A stretch of 64,000 nucleotides of DNA, from positions 186,001 to 250,000 of the forward strand of contig JASSUG010000003.1 of assembly GCA_031963465.1 (NCBI GenBank), given 5' to 3'. Under the pieces are notes generated by a model. It saw only the letters and a program-made list of their open reading frames with translations, did no database searches and had not been told where the DNA came from. The position numbers and the translations under genes were made by a program. The stretch is from Mycoavidus cysteinexigens_B. Its GTDB lineage: Bacteria; Pseudomonadota; Gammaproteobacteria; Burkholderiales; Burkholderiaceae. The stretch's first letter is position 1. Each line of letters begins with the position of its first letter. Shown here piece by piece: positions 27,201-36,276 of this stretch.

Positions 27201-29667
27201 AAGCGGCAAGAGCGCGCTGGGCCGGCAGAGGACTTTTCCGGAGCATCTGCTGCTCACGTCTTTAAATCAGCTTGAGGGCAAAAAAAAGCAGATGATTCAA
27301 ACCCTAGGCGCACGTCAAACTTTGTCCTCCGAGGGGGCCTCGGCCTTGATTGGGGCTTGTCAGGACCAAGATAAAGGCCTCAGGTCTGCGGCCGCAAGTG
27401 CATTAGGTGGCCAGACCACACTATCCGAAGCCGCTTTCAATGCCTTGATTGGCTCTTTACAGGATCAAGAGGAGAATGTCAGAGTTGCGGCAGTCCGTGC
27501 GCTAGGAGGGCGGAGCACATTGTCCGAAGCCGCTGTCCAAGCCTTGATCGGTGCTTTACAGGATAAAAATCAGGGTGTCAGGCTTGCGGCAGTAAGTGCG
27601 TTAAGAAAACAGAGCATGTTGTTCGAAGCCGCTTTCAATGCCTTGATTGGCGCTCTACAGGATGAAAATGTCTATGTCTCATCTAAGGCAGCAAGGGCAG
27701 TTGTGGAACAGAAAAATCTGTCCGAAGCCGCCGTCCATACCTTGATCGGCTCCATACAGCATCAAGATGACAGTGTCAGGCATATAGTTGCGAAGGCGTT
27801 AGGGGAACAGGAAACGCTATCCGAAGCCGCCATTAATGCCTTGATCTGCACTTTACAGCATCAAAATGAGGATTTCAGGTATGTGGACTTGGATATGTTA
27901 GGTGGCCAGAAAATGCTGTCCGAGGCCGCTCTCAATGTCCTAATCCTCGCTTTACAGTACGAAAATTGGGCGGTTAGGTATGCGGCCATGATTCTTTTAG
28001 GTGGCCAGAAAATGCTGTCCGAAGTCGTGGTCCGGGCATTGATCGGCGCTTCCCAGGATCAAGAGTGGGATATCAGTTATGAGGTCGTAAGTGCATTAAA
28101 GAAACAGAAAACTCTATCCGAAGCCTCCCTCAATGTCTTGATCGGTGCTTGTCAGGATCAACATAAGGACGTCAGAAAAGCGGCCGCAAGTGCATTAGGT
28201 GGCCAAGGCACGCAATCCGAAGCTGTCCTCAATACTTTGATCGGTGCTTGTCAGGATGAAAGTGAAGACGTCAGAGAAGCGGCCGCGAGTGCGTTAGGTG
28301 GCCAGGCCACGCAGTCCGAAGCTGTCCTCAATGCTTTAATCGGTGCTTGTCAGGATGAAAGTGAAGGCGTCAGAAAAGCGGCTGCGAGTGCGTTAGGTGG
28401 CCAAGGCGCGCCATCCAAAGCTGTCCTCAATGCTTTGATCGGTGCTTGCCAGGATCAACATAAAGACGTCAGAAAAGCGGCCGCGAGTGCGTTAGGTCGC
28501 CAAGGCGCGCAAACCGAAGCTGTCCTCAATGCTTTGATCGGTGCTTGTCAGGATGAAAGTGAAGACGTCAGAAAAACGGCCGCGAGTGCGTTAAGTGGCC
28601 AGGCCACGCAGTCCGAAGCTGTCCTCAATGCTTTGATCGGTACTTGTCAAGATGAAAGTGAAGACGTCAGAAAAGCGGCCGCGAGTGCATTAGGTGGCCA
28701 AGGCGCGCAAACCGAAGCTGTTCTCGATGCTTTGATCGGTGCTTTACAGGATAAAAATCAGGGTGTCAGAAAAACGGCCATGAGTGCGTTAGGTGGCCTA
28801 GGCGCGCAATCTGAAGCTGTCCTAAATGCTTTGATCGGTGCTTTACAGGACAAAGATCATGATGTCAGAAAAACGGCCGCGAGTGTGTTAGGTCGCCAAG
28901 GCGCGCAATCTGAAGCTGTCCTAAATGCTTTAATCGGCGCTTGTCAAGGTCAACATAATGATGTCATAAAAGCGGCCGCGAGTGCGTTAGGTCGCCAAGG
29001 CGCCCAATCTGAAGCTATCCTCAATGTCTTGCTCGGCGCTTTACAGCATGAAATTTGGGAGGGCAGGTATATGGCTGCGAACGCATTAGTTTACCAAGCC
29101 ACGCAGTCCGAAGCTGTGCTCAATGCCTTGGTCAGCGCTTTACAGGATCAACATAACGATGTTAGGTATGCAGCCGTGACGGCATTACGTGGCCATGCCA
29201 TGTCGTCCGACGTCGCACTTAATGCCTTGATCGGCGCTTTACAGGATAAAAATGGGATGGTTAGGTCCAAAGCTGCGGATGCGTTAAAGGGACAGTCCGC
29301 GCAATCCGAAGCCGCATTCCATGCCTTGATCAGCGCTTTACAGCATCAAGATTCGCAAGTTAAGTCTGCAGCTATGAATGCGTTAGAGTTCAATCTTAAT
29401 CAACTTTACAGCGTGCTGCCCATTTTGGAAGTAGAGCAAATTGAAATGCTGTATAGGAGAATTTTGTTTAGTTACAACTGTGATCATATGACCCCGCTAT
29501 ACGTTCAAGGAAATCAACTTCACTTTTATACAGCAGCAGGTCCTGGGCAACCGATTGATCTGAGTGATAGACAGAGTCAAATGATTACAAAGGCCTTCAA
29601 GACCGTTCAAGCAGAAGCGGGGATAATTTCAGCGGTAGAAGAGGCGCTGGCTTCGAGGGAAGAGTAG
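24298..29667 (+). CDS. Giant NACHT-HEAT STAND protein with TIR-like N-terminus
   Basis: A 1789-residue signal-transduction ATPase. The start is GTG 24298 with AGGA seven bases upstream; the next in-frame ATG is at codon 37. Residues about 22-56 look like one TPR helix pair. Residues about 123-320 resemble a TIR or SEFIR fold (SLFLVYAHDN, INLYSDQTP, DKIAVCCSEVLEKYL). A linker shared with the neighbouring NACHT protein (NLSIQRVSGQQMSLEDCYIN) leads into the NACHT ATPase: Walker A GRAGIGKTT at 523-531, Walker B LFILDGLDE at 601-609 and VITSRPAG. Residues 1008-1700 are 21 HEAT-like repeats of 33 residues. A C-terminal cap of about 85 residues contains QLHFYTAAGPGQ. This is the build of bacterial NLR-like defence proteins, but a role inside a eukaryotic host is equally possible. 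No function is proven. Confidence 0.85.
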   Translation: MLNFIAGVRSSSPAPSSRHLAISSQHLLVQARAHKAMGNLEEAQKSYREAIEKAKIEHEENLVNSQAKRTFEAISNEFLTFLNEFPLNGHSISASVQAKNAQVEYLFEKALSTLGSLELPNKPSLFLVYAHDNPSYGKAEAAISRYLIDKLSQIQINLYSDQTPMGQPSSRAVEDWKEDGKLEDILTSQLCLLPTRLRDDVKPVDKIAVCCSEVLEKYLAWPHYGAFYRELREAYRKDCEQKGTSTIRRVVNVFSQGEEYKAGFHHVLTEMAFLQIRAEQLTEQHGIIPVSLTPKSSRQCLGNFIASTIVRMEDISRFEEQAKAGREMYLNQGQHVVLFKLIERLLVDSDDAQTFLKKFWQGYDKCIFRLNKESSTPGELEFTKLVDSIFGDIEKTLRDQLVLATLQQHKDKVEKLRLPNLSELREALYQHYQRSNLSIQRVSGQQMSLEDCYINLAIVESQAQREKDKEELEKQAATFERLPSSERLEATNPNKLIALEKLFESQKLRDGSEGIPKRILIRGRAGIGKTTLCKKLVYDYQNSALWQDRFESVLWVPLRQLKTHAPRRLEDLLCTQYFAGYENSQAQALSKVFYAHQDKTLFILDGLDEVVGELNEGRPLKDFLQTLLNQTHVVITSRPAGVDANLLDQLDLELETVGFSPANVQVYIEKCVPASNQAAIQQFIHRTPLIQGLVNIPIQLDALCYSWDKLPQNKTVTMAMLYEVMVDKLWRKDGVRLEKQDKGNALASNVIQISSRAKLEKLMADEIHYLGYLAFKGLEEGKIEFSLEELDQCQTEFEDRFSGKELPFSFTTDLKKTSFLHTADVGRPEAERHYHFLHLTFQEFFAAQYLVRHLQAYAKTNGNSSLMEAAYTSLGLMLSQNQLNTFIATHKYNPRYEIVWWMVAGLLKGTPLERFFIFLGQTPRDLIGVRHQQVIMGCLSEARNQLNPETVLGLEKDLMQWFHFEMELSGKSALGRQRTFPEHLLLTSLNQLEGKKKQMIQTLGARQTLSSEGASALIGACQDQDKGLRSAAASALGGQTTLSEAAFNALIGSLQDQEENVRVAAVRALGGRSTLSEAAVQALIGALQDKNQGVRLAAVSALRKQSMLFEAAFNALIGALQDENVYVSSKAARAVVEQKNLSEAAVHTLIGSIQHQDDSVRHIVAKALGEQETLSEAAINALICTLQHQNEDFRYVDLDMLGGQKMLSEAALNVLILALQYENWAVRYAAMILLGGQKMLSEVVVRALIGASQDQEWDISYEVVSALKKQKTLSEASLNVLIGACQDQHKDVRKAAASALGGQGTQSEAVLNTLIGACQDESEDVREAAASALGGQATQSEAVLNALIGACQDESEGVRKAAASALGGQGAPSKAVLNALIGACQDQHKDVRKAAASALGRQGAQTEAVLNALIGACQDESEDVRKTAASALSGQATQSEAVLNALIGTCQDESEDVRKAAASALGGQGAQTEAVLDALIGALQDKNQGVRKTAMSALGGLGAQSEAVLNALIGALQDKDHDVRKTAASVLGRQGAQSEAVLNALIGACQGQHNDVIKAAASALGRQGAQSEAILNVLLGALQHEIWEGRYMAANALVYQATQSEAVLNALVSALQDQHNDVRYAAVTALRGHAMSSDVALNALIGALQDKNGMVRSKAADALKGQSAQSEAAFHALISALQHQDSQVKSAAMNALEFNLNQLYSVLPILEVEQIEMLYRRILFSYNCDHMTPLYVQGNQLHFYTAAGPGQPIDLSDRQSQMITKAFKTVQAEAGIISAVEEALASREE
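27319..29397 (+). repeat. 21 tandem 99-bp HEAT-like repeats
   Basis: Twenty-one units of 33 codons with consensus T-L/Q-S-E-A-x-L-N-A-L-I-G-A-x-Q-D. Units in the middle (about 28110-28990) are nearly identical in DNA, while the first eight and last four are more diverged. This suggests recent copying of the central units. Confidence 0.95.
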
Positions 29668-29670
29668 CAT

Positions 29671-29709
29671 TACAGATAAGGCACCGGAGTCCCCTCTGCC
29701 TTATCTGTA
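29671..29709 (+). terminator. Hairpin after first NACHT gene
   Basis: Perfect 13-bp stem TACAGATAAGGCA / TGCCTTATCTGTA around a 13-base loop, starting 4 bases after the stop codon. There is no T-run, so it may be a weak or bidirectional terminator. Confidence 0.6.
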
Positions 29710-29799
29710 CAGACTTAACATAAAGCGAATTAGAGATAATTTTATCTTTTAAAAGCGATATTTGTCTCATTAGGTACTGTAAATTGCTACGCAGCAACC

Positions 29800-30183
29800 T
29801 GGCTTTATCATCAACTCATCTTTACGAACTGCCATCTGGGCACCTAGTTCAATCATGTCTAACTTTGAGCCTCGATCTTTGGAAACATCTCGTTCTGCTC
29901 TTCCTTGACATGATGCTTCACGTACTCGGATAACACTTTGATCTTCGCGTCGAACATTTCGCCATTGGGCTCAACGTCCTTGACTTGAGCCATGAGGTTC
30001 TTGAGGGTGTCGTGTTCGACAGTTGCCTCAGGCACCAACTCGTGGTCCTTTAAAGCTTTCTTGACGGCGGGATAAAATATCTCCTCTTCAAGCTGGGCAT
30101 GGACCGTTAACTCGTTGCAAATTTGCGTGACCAAGTCTTTTTTCTTCGTGGCCGCGCGCGCTTTTTCGTATTCTTCGAAAAGC
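29800..30183 (-). pseudogene. Truncated, frameshifted hemerythrin copy
   Basis: Nearly identical to the 3' three-quarters of the intact hemerythrin gene at 37037-37534 on the same strand. One C is missing near 29867 (GAGCCTCG here, GAGCCCTCG there), which changes the last residues. The N-terminal 50 or so codons are gone: the match stops sharply at 30183 and unrelated sequence begins. An open 91-codon frame remains, but it lacks the first metal-binding His. Confidence 0.88.
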
Positions 30184-30775
30184 GCAGTAATCGGCCTATC
30201 GGCCGAAAGGCGTGTTAAAGAAACAAAATAGCCTCAGTTTATTTTTTTGATTCCGAAGTAGGCGAAAAATAATCATTATTTATCAACAACTTAAATTTGT
30301 TTCTCAGGAGCAGTTTATCGGCTATCCTTAAAGCAATGAATGTGCTTTTGCTTTGTAGTTCGATCTGTGCAACCAGACGAAGGCACATTATTAATTGTTC
30401 AATAAAAGTGGGCTAGGAAAATTCCGAGGGTTTGGGCGTAGAACCCCGAGAGGGGAAAATTATCTGTATTCCACTCTCAAGCCAACGAGTTAGACACGTT
30501 GTATCGAAAGTGGCAGGTTGATCTAGAATCTTTCAAGAAGGCGCTTAAGGAAGATGTTGCCTTAACAAAAATGCAGCTGGATTATATCGATATGGGTTGG
30601 GACCACATGGCTGAACGTATCGCTAAGGTTGCAAGACTCTCGGCCAGATAATTCTATTTTCATTTAATTTGAGCCAGAAAATGCGCTGATTGCGAGCACT
30701 TACACTTAGGATAAGTTGAGATAGCCGGTTAAAAGCCTTTTGATCCTTATCAAGCTTCAGAAGCAGGGGAGTAAT
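30184..30775. other. Spacer before second NACHT gene with an orphan ORF fragment
   Basis: No recognisable gene. A plus-strand frame is open from after TAG 30439-30441 to TAA 30649-30651. It encodes about 69 residues including NELDTLYRKWQVDLESF, charged and probably helical, with no upstream ATG or ribosome-binding site. It looks like the tail of a lost gene that I do not recognise. AGGGGAG at 30765-30771 is the ribosome-binding site for the NACHT gene. Confidence 0.45.
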
Positions 30776-33700
30776 ATGATGCAAAAAATAACAGGGGCCT
30801 CATGTTTCAAACGTATTGCCTTAGGTCATGATGCTAATCACTACCTACAAAAAGGGAAAAAGTATTTAGAAGACGCGCGCAAGAAACAAATAAACAATTT
30901 TCCCGAAGCGGAACGTTTGTTCACTGAGGCGCAAAAGACGCTTAAAAAGATTTTGCCCTCTGAAAGAACGCCTGAAATTCAACAATGCCTGGCGCAGGCG
31001 TACTTGGAGCATGGGGATTTACGGCGCAGGATAGGTCTCACTGAGCCAGCAAAGTTGTGTTATGAAGCCGCCCGCGAATTTAATGCTCCTGTTGCCGATC
31101 AAAGGCTTGCGGCATTGCATCAATCACAAGTCCGCCATCCTTCTCCTACGATCTTTCCCAATACAGCCTCTTTCTCAAGTCATCCTCATACTGAAAATAA
31201 CTTTCCTTCTATTGAAGACGCTGTCCGTTATTTTAAACACAACGCATCGCTGGCCAGCACGCATGAGGACACAGTCGAGCATGTTCGAGAGGTACAAAAT
31301 ACACTTCAACTGGCTACTGCCTTACAGTCTTCTTCCAAGCCAGAGTTCAGTAAGTTAGCGGAAGAGATCATTCAAATTTTTGGGCGCAAAGATTTCAAAA
31401 CGTTAGCGCTATGGAAGGAAGTGATACCGTTAGCGGCGAGCGCCGATGCAGGGAGATGTCTTTTTTTAATAGGGACCGCTCATACAGTCATCGCTAGACC
31501 AGAACGCCTGTTGGATCCCTCCGCGCTGCAAAGTCTGGCAGTGATGATTCATTATTTACCCGAAATGGAGTTAGCACGAAGCAGAGGGGCTTTGGTCGAC
31601 ATATTAAAGGCCTTAACAACGCGCTTACACAATGCCCAACAAGAAGGGAATATCGAGGAATTGCAGTGCTTGCTGCAAACGACATCCCAAGTGCTAGATG
31701 CGACGGTGAAAGCAGGCGTGACGGGGATTAATCGTGAAGCAGTACAAGAACCGCTGGATCAGGAGTTAGAAAGGCAGGGCAGAATGCCTGAACTGCATTT
31801 CCAAGCGTATTATGCGCGCCAAGCTCTTCGGCATATTCCGAATGATGAAAGCCGCACACAGGAAATATGGCGTCGCAGCAAAAGCCTATTGGTTGGTGCC
31901 ATAAACCTAGCCAGCGCGGCGCGCACCTTAGACCCCAAGGGATTCATGGAGATGTTTGATGCTTTTAATGACGCGTTTTCCGGTATTGCAAGTATCACAG
32001 AGGCTGCCAGAGGGATGATGGAGCTAGCAAACGCGGCGGAAGAATGGGGTACCACCGTGCAGGAAACCAGCACCGCAGCTTTTCAAGGTCTCCGTCAGTT
32101 GGCCAAGCGTTGGTATGCAGCGTTGCAGTTTTTAGATACCTGCTTAAAAGAAGGATTATGGAGTGAGTTTGAATATATCGTCCGGCAGAGCCCATATAAG
32201 CGCAATATCGCCTTTTTATTGGGGGTATGCCAGCGGTTAGAAGACATTGCGTACACGCAAAAAGAAGAGGCTGTACAACGCGCAGCAATTCAGTTTTTAG
32301 GCGAATTAGGGCTCAATCAAGAGCAACAGTGGGGGCAGCATAAGCAGGTACAGCAAGCGGTATATGCGACGCTAGGTCGGCTAGAAAAAAGGGTATCTGA
32401 GCCGCTGCGATCCCACATTCAGGCGTTGCGCGCATCTTTCCCTATGCAATCTACTCATACCGTAGAGGTTTATATTCCGCCTGTTTGGGATCCGGCTTGG
32501 CAGCAGGTCGGGACACAGTTGTTGGATGAGGCCAGAACCTCTTTGGCCATCCAATTGGCAAACCAGGCCGTATTGGACAGACTGCATTCAAACTCCGTGC
32601 GTCATGCACTCCATAAATATTATGAGCGGCTTTCTGATTTATCGATTCAGCGGGTATCTGGCGAGAAAGTTTCGCTAGATGTTTGCTATATCAATCTGGC
32701 GATTGTGGAAAGCCAGGCGCAACGTCAAAAAGACCAAGAGGCACTGAAAAAACAAGCCACGACTTTTGCACGCCTACCGAGCGCAGAGCAGCTAGAAGCG
32801 ACGAATTTCAATCAATTAATCCCGCTCGAGCAACTTTTTGAAAAGCAGAAACTACGTAATGACTCAGAAAATATTCCCAAACGGATCTTGATTCAAGGTC
32901 GAGCGGGGATAGGTAAAACCACCTTATGCAAAAAACTCGTGCATGAGTATTACCACAATGGCTTATGGCGAGATCTGTTTGACAATATTGTATGGATCCC
33001 GTTACGGCAGCTGAAAACCGCTGCCTATCAACGCTTGGAAAATTTACTTAGTGAATGCTACTTCGTAGCATATGATCGTGTTCAAGCACAATCTTTAGCG
33101 GAGGCTTTTGAAGCCCATCGAGAGAAAACATTATTTATTCTGGATGGCTTAGATGAAGTCCCAGAAATGTTGGGTGAGCATCATCCGTCCCATCTTTTTT
33201 TAGAAAATCTGATAAACCAAACGCATGTTTTAATTACCTCTCGCCCAGCAGGGGTCAGCGTGGCGCAATGCAAAGAGTTGGATCTGGAGCTGGAAACTAT
33301 TGGGTTCAGTGCAGAAAATATCCAGACATATATTGAAAAATTTGCCCCTGAAGCGGATCGGGCTGCCATTCAGCAATTCATCCACCGTACACCGTTGATT
33401 CAAGGGTTGGTGAATATTCCGATTCAGCTCGACGCCCTGTGTTATAGCTGGGATAGTTTACCCAAAAAACAAACTGTGACCATGGCTAATTTATATGAAG
33501 CGATGGTGAGTAAATTATGGTCAAAGGACAGTACGCGTTTAGAGAGAAGAAGGTCTGAAGAAAAGCTGATAGCGTATAAATTGAAAGAGCGGATCGCGCC
33601 TGAAGAGAATTATTTAAGTTACTTAGCCTTTAAGGGTTTAGAGGCGGGAAAAATAGAATTTAGTTGGGAGGATTTATCTATATATGAAGAAGAATTATAT

Positions 33701-36262
33701 AAAACAGTGGGCATAGACGCCGATACCTATAAAGTAAAAGTGACATCGTTTTTGCATACCGCGGATGCAAAAGAACCAGATGAAGAAAAACGTTCCTATC
33801 ATTTTCTGCATTTGACGTTTCAGGAATTTTTTGCCGCGCAATTTCTAGCTAAGCATTTTCAGGCTAGCACTACGCCTCACCAAACGTCGGCTTTAACCCG
33901 AGCTACGTTGCACCCCTTAGGGCCTGTGCCGAGTCAGCAAGAACTGGAAGCCTTTATTGCTTTGCACAAATATAACCCCCGTTATGAAATTGTCTGGTGG
34001 ATGGTCGCCGGGCTACTCAAAGGAGCAGTGCTTGAGTATTTCTTTGAATTATTGCAGGGTTCACCGCGTGATTTGATAGGAGGATATCACCAGCAAGAGT
34101 TGATGGGATGTTTAAACGAAGCGCGCAATGCATTGAATGTGGAAACCGTTCGTAAGCTAGAAAAAGAGCTCATGAAGTGGTTTGATTTTGAGATGAAGAG
34201 CGATAGCTATGGCTATAGCCAATTGGGTTGCCAGAGTGCTTTTCCGGAGCATCTGCTGCTCAGATTGTTCGATCAGTCTGATGAACGAAAGAGGCGGATT
34301 ATTAATACATTAGGCGCGCGTCCCGCTTTGTCCGAAGCCGCCGTGCAGGCCTTGATCAGCGTTTGTCAGCATGAAAATAAGGATGTCAGGGATGCGGCAG
34401 CGAGGGCGTTAGAAAGCCAGAGGACGCTGTCTGAAGCCGTCGTGCAGGCTTTGATCGGCGCTTGTCAGCATGAAAATGAGGGGGTCAGGTGGGCGGCAGC
34501 GGGTGCGTTAGGAAGCCAGCGGACGCTGTCCGAAGCCGCCGTGCAGGCCTTGATCGGCGCTTGTCAGCATGAAAATGAGGGGATCAGGTCTGCGGCAGCG
34601 AGGGCATTAGGAGGTCAGCGCACGCTGTCCGAAGCCGTCGTGCAGGCCTTGATCGGCGCTTGTCAGGATGAAAATGGGTTTGTCAGGTCTGTGGCAAGGA
34701 GGGCGTTAAGAAGAGGCCAACGCACGCTGTCCGAAGCCGCTGTGCAGGCCTTGATTGACGTTTGTCATCATGAAAATGAGGATCTCAGGTCTGTGGCAGC
34801 GAGGGCGTTAGGAGGTCAGAGGACGCTGTCCGGAGCCGCCGTGCAGGCCTTGACCGACGCTTGTCAGGATAAAAATGAGGATGTCAGGTGGGCGGCAGCG
34901 GGTGCGTTAGGAAGCCAGCGCACGCTTTCCGAAGCTGCCGTGCAGGCCTTGGTCGGCGCTTGTCAGGATGAAAATAAGTGGGTCAGGTCTGCGGCAGCGA
35001 GGGCGTTAGGACATCAGCGCACGCTGTCCGAAGCTGCCGCACAAGCTTTGATCGGCGTTTGTCAGGATAAAAATGAGAATGTCAGGTATGCGGCAGCGGG
35101 TGCGTTAGGAAGCCAGAGGACGCTGTCCGAAGCCGCCGTACAGGCCTTGATCGGCGTTTGTCAGCATAAAAATGAGGGGGTCAGGTATACGGCAGCGGGT
35201 GCGTTAGGAGGCCAGCGGACGCTGTCCGAAGCCGCCGTACAGGCCTTGATCGGCGTTTGTCAGGATGAAAATGAGAATGTCAGGTGGGCGGCAGCGGGTG
35301 TGTTAGGAAGCCAGCGGACGCTGTCCGAAGCTGCCGTGCAGGCCTTGGTCGGCGCTTGTCTGGATGAAAATGAGTGGGTCAGGTCTGCGGCAGCGATGGC
35401 GTTAGGAGGTCAGAATATGCTGTCCGAAGCTGCCGTACAGGCCTTGATCGGCGCTTGTCTGGATGAAAATGAGGATGTTAGGTATGCGGCAGCGGGTACG
35501 TTAGGAAGCCAGCGGACGCTGTCCGAAGCTGCCGTACAGGCCTTGATCGGCGCTTGTCTGGATGAAAATGAGGATGTTAGGTCTGTGGCAGCGAGGGCGT
35601 TAGGAAGCCAGCGGACGCTGTCCGAAGCCGCCGTGCAGGCCTTGATCGGCGCTTGTCAGGATGAAAATAAGGATGTCAAGTCTGCGGCAGTGAGGGCGTT
35701 AGGAGCCCAGAATATGCTGTCCGAAGCTGCCGTGCAGGCCTTGATCGGCGCTTGTCAGGATAGAAATGAGGATGTCAGGTCTGCGGCAGCGATAGTGTTA
35801 GGAAGCCAGCGGACGCTGTCCGAAGCCGTCGTGCAGGCCTTGATCGGCGCTTGTCAGGGTGGAAATAAGGATATCAGGTCTGCGGCAGTGAGGGCATTAG
35901 GGGGCCAGAATATGCTGTCCGAAGCTGCCGTGCAGGCCTTGATCGGCGCTTGTCAAGATGAAAATGAGGGTGTCAGGTATGCGGCCGCGGCTGCGTTAGT
36001 TCCGCATCTCGATGTTATTTACGCTCTGCTACCAAATTTGTCGCGTAGCGAGATTGAGAAACTCTGTACGGGATTTTTGTTTCATTACAGCTGTGGACAC
36101 ATCGCGCCGCTTTATATTCAAGATCATCAACTTCACTTTTATTCGGCGAGGGGTCCTGGGCAGATTCAGCTCAATGCTGAGCAGGGTAGGGTGATTCAGG
36201 ACGCTTTTAGAGCGATTCAAGAGAAAGTCGGCCTGTTTATAGGATCTGAGCAGCATACTTAA
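30776..36262 (+). CDS. Second giant NACHT-HEAT STAND protein with alpha-solenoid N-terminus
   Basis: About 1828 residues. The frame opens at TTG 30740, but ATG 30776 (or 30779) follows AGGGGAG and is preferred. Residues about 20-105 are TPR-like (LFTEAQKTLKKILPSERTPE, LAQAYLEHGDLRRRIGLTE). A long helical region follows to about 610 in place of the TIR-like part of the first NACHT protein. From DLSIQRVSGEKVSLDVCYIN onward the two proteins align: Walker A GRAGIGKTT at 708-716, Walker B LFILDGLDE at 786-794, LITSRPAG, and the helical FHLT-type segment FLHLTFQEFFAAQ. Residues about 1184-1745 are 17 HEAT-like repeats of 33 residues, then the same C-terminal cap with QLHFYSARGPGQ. It is probably an NLR-like sensor/effector; the ligand is unknown. 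An IS110 fragment begins 14 bases after the stop. Confidence 0.85.
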   Translation: MMQKITGASCFKRIALGHDANHYLQKGKKYLEDARKKQINNFPEAERLFTEAQKTLKKILPSERTPEIQQCLAQAYLEHGDLRRRIGLTEPAKLCYEAAREFNAPVADQRLAALHQSQVRHPSPTIFPNTASFSSHPHTENNFPSIEDAVRYFKHNASLASTHEDTVEHVREVQNTLQLATALQSSSKPEFSKLAEEIIQIFGRKDFKTLALWKEVIPLAASADAGRCLFLIGTAHTVIARPERLLDPSALQSLAVMIHYLPEMELARSRGALVDILKALTTRLHNAQQEGNIEELQCLLQTTSQVLDATVKAGVTGINREAVQEPLDQELERQGRMPELHFQAYYARQALRHIPNDESRTQEIWRRSKSLLVGAINLASAARTLDPKGFMEMFDAFNDAFSGIASITEAARGMMELANAAEEWGTTVQETSTAAFQGLRQLAKRWYAALQFLDTCLKEGLWSEFEYIVRQSPYKRNIAFLLGVCQRLEDIAYTQKEEAVQRAAIQFLGELGLNQEQQWGQHKQVQQAVYATLGRLEKRVSEPLRSHIQALRASFPMQSTHTVEVYIPPVWDPAWQQVGTQLLDEARTSLAIQLANQAVLDRLHSNSVRHALHKYYERLSDLSIQRVSGEKVSLDVCYINLAIVESQAQRQKDQEALKKQATTFARLPSAEQLEATNFNQLIPLEQLFEKQKLRNDSENIPKRILIQGRAGIGKTTLCKKLVHEYYHNGLWRDLFDNIVWIPLRQLKTAAYQRLENLLSECYFVAYDRVQAQSLAEAFEAHREKTLFILDGLDEVPEMLGEHHPSHLFLENLINQTHVLITSRPAGVSVAQCKELDLELETIGFSAENIQTYIEKFAPEADRAAIQQFIHRTPLIQGLVNIPIQLDALCYSWDSLPKKQTVTMANLYEAMVSKLWSKDSTRLERRRSEEKLIAYKLKERIAPEENYLSYLAFKGLEAGKIEFSWEDLSIYEEELYKTVGIDADTYKVKVTSFLHTADAKEPDEEKRSYHFLHLTFQEFFAAQFLAKHFQASTTPHQTSALTRATLHPLGPVPSQQELEAFIALHKYNPRYEIVWWMVAGLLKGAVLEYFFELLQGSPRDLIGGYHQQELMGCLNEARNALNVETVRKLEKELMKWFDFEMKSDSYGYSQLGCQSAFPEHLLLRLFDQSDERKRRIINTLGARPALSEAAVQALISVCQHENKDVRDAAARALESQRTLSEAVVQALIGACQHENEGVRWAAAGALGSQRTLSEAAVQALIGACQHENEGIRSAAARALGGQRTLSEAVVQALIGACQDENGFVRSVARRALRRGQRTLSEAAVQALIDVCHHENEDLRSVAARALGGQRTLSGAAVQALTDACQDKNEDVRWAAAGALGSQRTLSEAAVQALVGACQDENKWVRSAAARALGHQRTLSEAAAQALIGVCQDKNENVRYAAAGALGSQRTLSEAAVQALIGVCQHKNEGVRYTAAGALGGQRTLSEAAVQALIGVCQDENENVRWAAAGVLGSQRTLSEAAVQALVGACLDENEWVRSAAAMALGGQNMLSEAAVQALIGACLDENEDVRYAAAGTLGSQRTLSEAAVQALIGACLDENEDVRSVAARALGSQRTLSEAAVQALIGACQDENKDVKSAAVRALGAQNMLSEAAVQALIGACQDRNEDVRSAAAIVLGSQRTLSEAVVQALIGACQGGNKDIRSAAVRALGGQNMLSEAAVQALIGACQDENEGVRYAAAAALVPHLDVIYALLPNLSRSEIEKLCTGFLFHYSCGHIAPLYIQDHQLHFYSARGPGQIQLNAEQGRVIQDAFRAIQEKVGLFIGSEQHT
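34325..36010 (+). repeat. 17 tandem 99-bp HEAT-like repeats
   Basis: Seventeen 33-codon units with consensus TLSEAAVQALIGACQDENE plus V-R and an Ala-rich helix. The fourth unit has one extra codon. Many units differ at only a few bases, mostly in the codons for the variable positions after V-R. DNA identity is clearly higher than in the first NACHT gene. Confidence 0.95.
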
Positions 36263-36276
36263 TGATGGAGGAAGTT

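Noticed and set aside
29859..30134. Second working hemerythrin gene
   Set aside because: It lacks the N-terminal quarter with the first His ligand, has a frameshift at its end, and has no start region; treated as a pseudogene.
27319..36010. Regular 99-bp repeats as CRISPR or satellite DNA
   Set aside because: They are coding, keep frame, and give a HEAT-like helical repeat; there are no unique spacers of constant length and no cas genes.
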